A stretch of DNA of 33,733 nucleotides from Flavobacteriales bacterium (GTDB taxonomy: Bacteria; Bacteroidota; Bacteroidia; Flavobacteriales_D; JAHECK01). The stretch is from NCBI GenBank assembly GCA_024641785.1, contig JAHECK010000023.1:1-33733 (forward strand), in the 5' to 3' direction. The position numbers and the translations under genes were made by a program. Of the stretch, positions 17,425 to 23,326 are shown in pieces; position 1 is the first letter of the stretch, and each line of letters opens with the position of its first letter. The notes beneath the pieces are model-generated. The model saw only the letters and a list, made by a program, of their open reading frames with translations. It was not told the origin of the DNA and made no database searches.

Positions 17425-18414
17425 TTATTTATTAATAAAGATCTTTTCAGTTATTGTACCATATTGGCTTGAAATATTTAATAAATAAATTCCATTTTCA
17501 GCATTGCTAAGGTCAATATTTTGATTCAAAATATTATTTGACTGACTCGTTTGATAGATTATTTTACCTTGGATATCTGAGACCGAAATCAATACATTAT
17601 TATAAGATGATAAATTAGCCTTAATGTTAAATACTCCATTATTTGGATTAGGGGAGATCAAAACATTCTCAAGCCAGTTTTCTTCAATTCCAACAACACA
17701 TACAGCACAAGAATTCCAACAAACTACATCCAGAACAGCATCCTCTGTTACCTCAAGTGTTCGGTTAGTAAATCCATCAATGGTTGATGTACAAGGATCA
17801 CCTTCAGTAAACATTTCCTGATCATCCCATCCATCTACAGTAAATTTATATTCGATAGTACCTGTAGAAACATTTACTGTCAATTCATATACATTATCTG
17901 CATCATCATCCGTCATCTCAGCACAAGCTCCACACCAACCGTTAAAAACGCCATTAAGGTTAACAGTGGTATATGAACCTGAATAACCATCCATATCAAC
18001 TTTAAATGTAACGTTAGCAGTACTTGGCATTCCGGTACAAGCTACGCAAGATTCCCAGCAAACAACCGGTAAAATAGTATCCCCGTTAATTTCAAGATAG
18101 CGATTTGTAAAGCCATCAGTTGTTAGGGTACATTCCAAACCAGGAGCTAATGTTTCCTGACCGGTCCAGTTGTCAAAGGTAAATTTGTATTCAATCGATG
18201 CAGCATCTAATGGCAGGGTAACTTCCCATACACCGTCAGCATCATCATCAGACATCGGATTACAGCTTCCGCACCATCCATTAAAGTTCCCATTTAATTG
18301 AATTTCTGTAAAAGTTCCAGTGTAGTCATTCATATCTACTTTGAATGTTACATCGTTTTGGGCATAGCCATAAGACGAAATCGCAATGGCCAATAAAAGT
18401 ATAATTTTTCTCAT
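17425..18414 (-). CDS. T9SS-secreted protein with two glycan-binding-like domains (copy 1)
   Basis: The 329-residue protein has a signal peptide (MRKIILLLAIAISSYGYAQ) and two tandem, roughly 110-residue beta-sandwich-like domains. Each has the pattern VTFKVDMxxYxGxFTxxxLNGxFNGW, DDDADxVxExT, IEYKFTxDxW and TxDGFTNRxLE, and ends in VCWxSCxxC. This resembles starch-binding/E-set carbohydrate modules. A C-terminal T9SS type A sorting domain follows (LISPNPNNGVFNIKA...GIYLLNISSQYGTITEKIFINK). No catalytic domain is visible, so it is probably a cell-surface or released binder. I use the ATG at 18414; the longer frame to 18438 starts with TTG and would overlap the promoter box. It is divergent from a Nudix-type regulator and shares its intergenic operator candidates. 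The ligand is unknown; the neighbouring operon suggests beta-glucan. Confidence 0.85.
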   Translation of the reverse strand: MRKIILLLAIAISSYGYAQNDVTFKVDMNDYTGTFTEIQLNGNFNGWCGSCNPMSDDDADGVWEVTLPLDAASIEYKFTFDNWTGQETLAPGLECTLTTDGFTNRYLEINGDTILPVVCWESCVACTGMPSTANVTFKVDMDGYSGSYTTVNLNGVFNGWCGACAEMTDDDADNVYELTVNVSTGTIEYKFTVDGWDDQEMFTEGDPCTSTIDGFTNRTLEVTEDAVLDVVCWNSCAVCVVGIEENWLENVLISPNPNNGVFNIKANLSSYNNVLISVSDIQGKIIYQTSQSNNILNQNIDLSNAENGIYLLNISSQYGTITEKIFINK

Positions 18415-18435
18415 AGCATATATTTTAAGTGTACA

Positions 18436-18443
18436 CAAATATA
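18436..18443 (-). promoter_or_regulatory. Promoter -7 box of the binding-protein gene (copy 1)
   Basis: TATATTTG on the minus strand matches TAnnTTTG and sits 21 bases upstream of the ATG at 18414. The operator candidate at 18451-18469 lies directly upstream, in the -33 region. The same arrangement occurs in copy 2. Confidence 0.6.
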
Positions 18444-18450
18444 TAATTCT

Positions 18451-18469
18451 TATTGTTATTTATACTATA
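18451..18469. promoter_or_regulatory. Candidate operator 1a, TATTGT-N7-ACTATA
   Basis: This imperfect inverted repeat (TATTGT, 7 bases, ACTATA) lies in the upstream region of the copy 1 binding-protein promoter. The same half-site and spacing occur at three other places in the two divergent intergenic regions. It is a candidate binding site for the Nudix-type regulators. Confidence 0.5.
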
Positions 18470-18537
18470 AGTCTAGTTTAAAATTTTAACTTATGGCTAC
18501 TAATATGATGAACATGCTGATTTCAAATGCAATTACT

Positions 18538-18556
18538 ATTAGTATTTGCTACTATA
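18538..18556. promoter_or_regulatory. Candidate operator 1b, ATTAGT-N7-ACTATA
   Basis: TAGT and ACTA arms are separated by 7 bases, followed by AAC. It sits 20 bases upstream of the regulator's -7 box. Copy 2 has the closely similar ATTGGT-N7-ACTATAAC at the same relative place. Confidence 0.5.
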
Positions 18557-18576
18557 ACTATCAAAATAAACAATAC

Positions 18577-18584
18577 TATATTTG
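18577..18584 (+). promoter_or_regulatory. Promoter -7 box of the Nudix-type regulator (copy 1)
   Basis: TATATTTG, a consensus TAnnTTTG, lies 27 bases before the ATG at 18612. It is preceded by AC, giving an extra ACTATA half-site that overlaps the box; copy 2 has the same ACTATATTTG. Confidence 0.6.
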
Positions 18585-18611
18585 GCCTCAAATCATATAT
18601 TTTAATAAGCA

Positions 18612-19364
18612 ATGGGGGATGAAAATGAAATAATAGCCAATCAAAATAAAGGTGAATATTATGTTCCATATTATCAGATTCCTATAGATAAGTTTTTTCA
18701 ATTCGGGCTTTCAGTCGATTGCGTTGTTTTTGGTTATCAGCATGGCTCACTAAAAGTGCTGTTAATAAAAAGAGGGGCCGAGCCATTTAAGGGGCAGTGG
18801 GCTTTACCGGGAGATTTAGTCTATCCGAATGAAGATATAGAAGTAGCGGCCCGACGTATACTATATGACCTTACTGCTATCGATAATTTATATTTAGAAC
18901 AGACGCGTGTTTATGGTCAGGTTGACCGTCATCCTATTGGCAGGGTTATTACTATAGGATACTATGCTTTGATCAACATTGAAAATTATAATCCGAAAGC
19001 TTCAGCTTGGGCAGACAGTGTGTTTTGGATAGATGTAAACAAGGTACCAGACTTGGCATTTGATCACAATCAAATATTAAGTCAGGCATTGAAAACGCTC
19101 CGTTATAGAGTTAGGCAACGTCCGGTCGGTTTTGAATTGTTACCTGAGAAATTCACCTTGGGTCATTTGCAAGAACTTTACGAAGCCTTATTAAATGAGC
19201 CCTTTGATAAAGCTAATTTCAGAAAAAAAATATTGAGTATGAATATGTTAAGCAACTTGAAAGAGAACCAAAAAGACGTGCCTCATCGACCTGCCCGACT
19301 ATATTCATTTGATAAGAATCGTTATGATCAATTAAAGTCCAAAGGCTTTTCTTTTGAACTTTAA
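18612..19364 (+). CDS. NrtR/AraR-like Nudix-fold transcriptional regulator (copy 1)
   Basis: The 250-residue protein has an N-terminal Nudix fold (about 32-160) and a C-terminal winged-helix DNA-binding region (about 170-250; RPVGFELLPEKFTLGHLQELYEALL). The Nudix box is degenerate. In the segment LPGDLVYPNED...RRILYDLTAI (65-90) the metal-binding REUxEE is replaced by RILYDL, and the usual second Gly is Asp68. Pyrophosphohydrolase activity is therefore unlikely. In Bacteroidota, NrtR-related proteins such as AraR sense sugars or sugar phosphates and control catabolic genes. This copy is monocistronic, ends at a strong bidirectional terminator, and is divergent from the T9SS binding-protein gene. 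Copy 2 at 21157 differs at about 22 of some 236 aligned residues (counted by eye). The effector is not known; beta-glucan products are a reasonable guess. Confidence 0.88.
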   Translation: MGDENEIIANQNKGEYYVPYYQIPIDKFFQFGLSVDCVVFGYQHGSLKVLLIKRGAEPFKGQWALPGDLVYPNEDIEVAARRILYDLTAIDNLYLEQTRVYGQVDRHPIGRVITIGYYALINIENYNPKASAWADSVFWIDVNKVPDLAFDHNQILSQALKTLRYRVRQRPVGFELLPEKFTLGHLQELYEALLNEPFDKANFRKKILSMNMLSNLKENQKDVPHRPARLYSFDKNRYDQLKSKGFSFEL

Positions 19365-19378
19365 TTTTTCTTAAAATC

Positions 19379-19414
19379 AAAAAGCCTGGTTTACAGAAGT
19401 AAACCGGGCTTTTT
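19379..19414. terminator. Bidirectional intrinsic terminator
   Basis: Two 16-base arms (19379-19394 and 19399-19414) pair fully with one G-T wobble around an AGAA loop. A-tracts and T-tracts flank the GC core, so it works in both directions. It separates the convergent ends of regulator copy 1 (stop 19364) and binding-protein copy 2 (stop 19439). Confidence 0.93.
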
Positions 19415-19438
19415 AGTGTATAAAGAATTACTAACTCT

Positions 19439-20962
19439 TTATTTAAGTATTAAAATCTTTTCAATAATGCTTCCTAATTCACTAGAAACAGAAATAATAT
19501 ACATTCCATTTTCCAGATCCGAAAGATCGATTGTTTCATTGAGGCTATTGCCCATTACTCTAGATTGATAAATGATCTTCCCTTGAATATCCATTACATT
19601 TATTAGGGCAGTTGTAGTTGAATTTAATTCCCCATTGATTTTAAATATCCCTTTACTTGGATTTGGAGAGATCACGATTTGTTCGAAAATGTTATTTTCT
19701 TCTACATCAAGGCTTAGGCAACTAACACAATATTCCCAGCATACTGTAGGTAATATAGTATCACCACTAATTTCAAGAAGTCTATTAGTAAACCCGTCAG
19801 TTGTAATAGTACAAGTAAGATCCGGACTCAAACTTTCCTGACCGGTCCAATTATCAAAAGTGAATTTATATTCAATAGATGGATCTTCAATAGGCAATGT
19901 AACTTCCCAAATGCCATCTGCATCAACATCAGACATCGGATTACATGCCCCACACCATCCATTGAAAGTTCCATTTAATTGAACTTCAGTAAAAGTACCA
20001 CTGTAATTATTCATGTCTACTTTAAATGTAACATCATTACCTGTAGGTGTAATTCCTCCTACGAAAATAATATCGTCACAGTAATACGTTTGCGTTCCTG
20101 CAGTAGCTCCATCTACTCCAAAATTGTAGAATATGCTAAGCATGTCAAAGGTATAAGTATAATTTATTGCCGCGGTTCCGGTAGCTTCGTTAGTGAAATC
20201 AAAGGTCAATGTTTCCCATGTATTTGCAGCTGTAATCGTAGCTTCCGTTTCAACACTATGAGTAGGATCCAAATGGTCCTCTGCTTTCAAACGAATTATT
20301 GCACCAGCAACTGGTGAGTATACATTAACGGTAATTACATTATTGTTAATATCAAAAGGCATTGGCTGTGCAAATCCACATGGTGTGCTTAAGGTTGTTC
20401 CAGCCCATGTAGGTGCAGAAGCAGATCTGTCCGTTTTCAATACATTATTATTACTATTAGTAGGGTCTACATCAAGTGTTGACGAATTTTCACCAAAATC
20501 TGAAACTGTATAGTCAATTAAATCACCTTCCCAGTCAATATCAAGTTCGATCTGTTCAAGGCCTGATACAACACAAGCTGAACATGAATTCCAACAAACA
20601 GTTGGTGCCGTAATATCTCCGCTAAATAAAAGTACTCGATTAGTAAATCCATCTGCAGTTACTGTACACGGATCACCGGGTGAGAATGACTCTTGAATAG
20701 CCCACTGATTAGCTTGAAATTTATACAGTATTGAATCTGTACCTGCTGGCAAAGACAATGTAACATCATAAACTCCATCAGCATTATCATCAGTCATAGG
20801 ATTAGCATCTGCTGACCAAGCATTGAAAGTTCCGCTAACATAAAGGGTAGTAATAGGTGCTCCGCAATAAGAATTCATATCTACGCTTAAGGAAACAGCT
20901 ACATCTTGCGCATAGCCGAGCGAAGAAAATGCTAGAGCTATTAATAATATAATTTTTTTCAT
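19439..20962 (-). CDS. T9SS-secreted multidomain glycan-binding-like protein (copy 2)
   Basis: The 507-residue protein has a signal peptide (residues 1-18) and four further parts. First is a glycan-binding-like domain (about 20-130; DMNSYCGAP...TFNAW...VCWNSCSAC). Second is an unrelated jelly-roll-like module (about 133-303; IDWEGDLIDYTVSDFGEN...YYCDDIIFVGG), of the kind seen beside GH16 laminarinases in marine Bacteroidota. Third is a second glycan-binding-like domain (about 308-415), nearly the same as domain 1 of copy 1 at 17425. Fourth is a T9SS type A sorting domain (IVISPNPSKGIFKIN...IEKILILK). No catalytic residues are recognised. Copy 2 differs from copy 1 by the inserted jelly-roll and a diverged first domain. 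It is divergent from regulator copy 2, which heads the glucan operon, so it is probably a co-regulated secreted binder. Confidence 0.85.
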   Translation of the reverse strand: MKKIILLIALAFSSLGYAQDVAVSLSVDMNSYCGAPITTLYVSGTFNAWSADANPMTDDNADGVYDVTLSLPAGTDSILYKFQANQWAIQESFSPGDPCTVTADGFTNRVLLFSGDITAPTVCWNSCSACVVSGLEQIELDIDWEGDLIDYTVSDFGENSSTLDVDPTNSNNNVLKTDRSASAPTWAGTTLSTPCGFAQPMPFDINNNVITVNVYSPVAGAIIRLKAEDHLDPTHSVETEATITAANTWETLTFDFTNEATGTAAINYTYTFDMLSIFYNFGVDGATAGTQTYYCDDIIFVGGITPTGNDVTFKVDMNNYSGTFTEVQLNGTFNGWCGACNPMSDVDADGIWEVTLPIEDPSIEYKFTFDNWTGQESLSPDLTCTITTDGFTNRLLEISGDTILPTVCWEYCVSCLSLDVEENNIFEQIVISPNPSKGIFKINGELNSTTTALINVMDIQGKIIYQSRVMGNSLNETIDLSDLENGMYIISVSSELGSIIEKILILK

Positions 20963-20982
20963 TTTATAAATTTTTGTGCAAT

Positions 20983-20990
20983 CAAATATA
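20983..20990 (-). promoter_or_regulatory. Promoter -7 box of the binding-protein gene (copy 2)
   Basis: TATATTTG on the minus strand is 20 bases upstream of the ATG at 20962, almost the same geometry as in copy 1. Operator candidate 2a lies immediately upstream, in the spacer/-33 region. Confidence 0.6.
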
Positions 20991-20996
20991 CTATCT

Positions 20997-21015
20997 TATA
21001 GTTATAATTACTATA
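20997..21015. promoter_or_regulatory. Candidate operator 2a, TATAGT-N7-ACTATA (perfect inverted repeat)
   Basis: TATAGTTATAATTACTATA is a perfect 6-bp inverted repeat with 7-base spacing and is the best of the four sites. An overlapping second inverted repeat (ACTAT-CTT-ATAGT, 20990-21002) gives a cluster of half-sites against the binding-protein promoter. Confidence 0.55.
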
Positions 21016-21091
21016 TGTAAATGTATTTTATCACTAAATCCATATTTTAAAGGGGATACAGAGGCATGTTTTTTTCAAATAATAACTTTAT

Positions 21092-21110
21092 ATTGGTATT
21101 TTGTACTATA
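21092..21110. promoter_or_regulatory. Candidate operator 2b, ATTGGT-N7-ACTATA
   Basis: The site has the same form and following AAC as operator 1b. It lies 14 bases upstream of the -7 box of the glucan operon and overlaps a TTG (21101-21103) that could be its -33 element, so a bound regulator could block or tune this promoter. Confidence 0.5.
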
Positions 21111-21124
21111 ACAAAGAAAAAAAC

Positions 21125-21132
21125 TATATTTG
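21125..21132 (+). promoter_or_regulatory. Promoter -7 box of the glucan-utilisation operon
   Basis: TATATTTG, a consensus TAnnTTTG, lies 24 bases before the regulator ATG at 21157. A TTG at 21101-21103 is 21 bases upstream, within the range for a Bacteroidota -33 element. Confidence 0.65.
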
Positions 21133-21156
21133 ATTTATCATTTAACCGCTATTTAA

Positions 21157-21912
21157 ATGGATAAGAGGAAGGAGTTAAAAAGTGAAAAAAAAGAGGAAGG
21201 ACAATTCTACGTCCCCTATTATCAAATTCCCATTGATAAATTTTTTCAATTTGGCCTGTCCGTCGATTGTGTAGTTTTTGGATATCAAAACGCTACTCTT
21301 AAGGTTCTTTTAATTAAAAGAGGTGCTGAACCATTCAAGGGGCAATGGGCCTTACCGGGAGATCTGGTTTATCCTAATGAAGACATTGAAGTAGCGGCAC
21401 GTCGGATACTATTCGACCTAACAGCAATCGATAATTTATATTTAGAACAAACACGCGTATACGGACAGGTAGACAGGCACCCGATAGGCAGGGTTACGAC
21501 CGTCGGTTATTTCGCTTTAATTAATATTGAAAATTATAATCCAAAAGCTTCCGCCTGGGCAGATAGTGTATATTGGGTGGATGTTAATAAAATTCCAAAA
21601 CTGGCATTCGATCATAATCAAATCCTAATTCACGGATTAAAAACTTTGCGTTTTAGGGTTCGTCATCGGCCGGTAGGCTTTGAATTGTTGCCCGAGAAAT
21701 TTACTTTAGGTCATCTGCAACAATTATATGAAGCTTTATTAAACGAAAAATTTGATAAGGCGAATTTTAGAAAACGGATTTTAAGTATGAATATGCTTAG
21801 CAATTTGAAAGAAAATCAAAAAGACGTTCCCCACAGACCCGGGCGTTTATATTCTTTCGATAAGGACCGTTATGATCAGTTGAAATCTAAAGGCTTTTCT
21901 TTCGAATTATGA
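21157..21912 (+). CDS. NrtR/AraR-like Nudix-fold transcriptional regulator (copy 2), first gene of the glucan operon
   Basis: The 251-residue paralogue of the regulator at 18612 has the same Nudix fold plus winged-helix layout and the same loss of the catalytic REUxEE (here RRILFDL). Most differences from copy 1 are conservative (F/Y, I/V, K/R), and the C-terminal SMNMLSNLKENQKDVPHRP segment is identical. The N-terminal tail is more basic (MDKRKELKSEKKEEG). Its stop overlaps the ATG of the following glycosidase by ATGA, so it is translationally coupled to the operon it presumably controls. Candidate operators and a consensus promoter box lie directly upstream, so autoregulation is likely. The effector is unknown. 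Confidence 0.88.
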   Translation: MDKRKELKSEKKEEGQFYVPYYQIPIDKFFQFGLSVDCVVFGYQNATLKVLLIKRGAEPFKGQWALPGDLVYPNEDIEVAARRILFDLTAIDNLYLEQTRVYGQVDRHPIGRVTTVGYFALINIENYNPKASAWADSVYWVDVNKIPKLAFDHNQILIHGLKTLRFRVRHRPVGFELLPEKFTLGHLQQLYEALLNEKFDKANFRKRILSMNMLSNLKENQKDVPHRPGRLYSFDKDRYDQLKSKGFSFEL

Positions 21913-23258
21913 TACGACTTCTACAAATCTTAACTATTGTATTACTTTTCTCAAGCTTATTAAACGCTCAGCCTGTTGAAGTTAAAATAATCAAAACCTC
22001 AAATGGTTATGAGCTCTTAAGGGATAATCAACCCTATTATATTAAAGGAGCAGGAGGTCATGATCACTTAGATGAATTAAATTATCTAGGAGGTAATTCG
22101 ATACGGACCTGGAGTGCGGATGATGCGTTAGAAATTCTGGATAAAGCCCAAAAAAACGGACTTACCGTTATGATGGGCTTATGGGTTCAGCATGAACGAC
22201 ATGGCTTTAATTATGATGATGATGTCGCTGTAAGAAAGCAGTTGGATAAATTTACCTCCATCGTAAATAAACTTAAAGACCATCCCGCTCTTTTACTTTG
22301 GGGGATCGGAAATGAAGTAGATCTGTCCTACAGCAACACAAAGGTTTGGAGCGCTATCCAAGATATTGCCCAAATGATACATCAGGTCGATCCAAATCAC
22401 CCTACCTCCACCGTGACCGCCGGATTAGACTCTATGGAAGTGCAATTAATTAAGCGTCAGGCTCCGGATATTGATATCTATGGGATCAATACTTATGGTG
22501 ATATAGGGAATGTTCCAAAGAACATTAAGCGCTTTGGATGGACAGGTCCTTATATTATTGCTGAGTGGGGTCCCAATGGCCACTGGGAAGTGAACAAAAC
22601 AACCTGGGGGGCGCCCATAGAACAAAACAGTACTCAAAAAGCAGACTCATATAGAGACAGATATACTCAATATATAGCCAAAGACTCTAACTACTGCATA
22701 GGCTCTTACGTCTTTTTATGGGGTCAGAAACAAGAAACAACAGCCACCTGGTATGGCTTATTTACTGCGAATGGAAATCCAACGGAACCTTTGGATCAAC
22801 TCTATGTTGCTTGGAGAAAAAGTACTCCGCCAAATAGTGCGCCTTCAATTCAGTCCTTTACAATTGATGGTAAAACAGCCGATCAAAATATCTATTTAAA
22901 AGCAGATGAGAAATACTATGCTAGCATTGAATACACAGATCCTAATAGCGATAAAGTAAAAGTAGAATGGTTGATATTTCCGGAATCGATGGCTCAAAGC
23001 TTCGGAGGAGATTTTGAAAATGCCCTTCAACCAGAATTAGGACTATTTAAAAAGAGAACAAATTATATAAGTGAATTTTCTGCTCCGAAAAAAGAGGGAG
23101 CTTACCGCTTATTTATATTCGTCAGCGACAAAGGAAAAAGAACGGCCTATGCTAATATTCCCTTTTATGTGATACCCAGAAATGAAAATGACCCTCTACC
23201 CAAAAAAATGAATTTTAAAAAGCAAAAATTGAAAGACGAGGAGTTTTCTATAAATTAA
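21909..23258 (+). CDS. Secreted TIM-barrel glycoside hydrolase (GH158/GH2-like), putative beta-1,3-glucanase
   Basis: The 449-residue protein has a signal peptide (residues 1-20). A (beta/alpha)8 domain (about 25-310) has clan GH-A-type catalytic glutamates: WGIGNEVD (acid/base E136) and YIIAEWGPNG (nucleophile E219). A C-terminal Ig-like domain (about 315-430) begins at NSAPSIQSFTIDG. The NE...E pattern, size and barrel-plus-Ig layout fit GH158-type endo-beta-1,3-glucanases, but many such proteins are only labelled 'GH2 TIM-barrel'. I cannot assign the family with certainty. It is coupled by an ATGA overlap to the regulator and followed by 68 bases before the first barrel gene. A role in laminarin-type glucan breakdown is inferred from the GH16 and GH30 genes downstream. 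Confidence 0.75.
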   Translation: MIRLLQILTIVLLFSSLLNAQPVEVKIIKTSNGYELLRDNQPYYIKGAGGHDHLDELNYLGGNSIRTWSADDALEILDKAQKNGLTVMMGLWVQHERHGFNYDDDVAVRKQLDKFTSIVNKLKDHPALLLWGIGNEVDLSYSNTKVWSAIQDIAQMIHQVDPNHPTSTVTAGLDSMEVQLIKRQAPDIDIYGINTYGDIGNVPKNIKRFGWTGPYIIAEWGPNGHWEVNKTTWGAPIEQNSTQKADSYRDRYTQYIAKDSNYCIGSYVFLWGQKQETTATWYGLFTANGNPTEPLDQLYVAWRKSTPPNSAPSIQSFTIDGKTADQNIYLKADEKYYASIEYTDPNSDKVKVEWLIFPESMAQSFGGDFENALQPELGLFKKRTNYISEFSAPKKEGAYRLFIFVSDKGKRTAYANIPFYVIPRNENDPLPKKMNFKKQKLKDEEFSIN

Positions 23259-23326
23259 GCTTTAGTAAATCCTATGTTTATTTATAGCACATATCTCATT
23301 GATTTTGAACCAAGATATTATTTTCT

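Noticed and set aside
18612-21912. Calling the two Nudix proteins ADP-ribose or other nucleotide hydrolases
   Set aside because: The catalytic REUxEE is lost in both and a winged-helix C-terminus is present.
23259-23326. Internal promoter or operator between the glycosidase and barrel 1
   Set aside because: I found neither a TAnnTTTG box nor a TAGT-N7-ACTA site in the 68-base gap.
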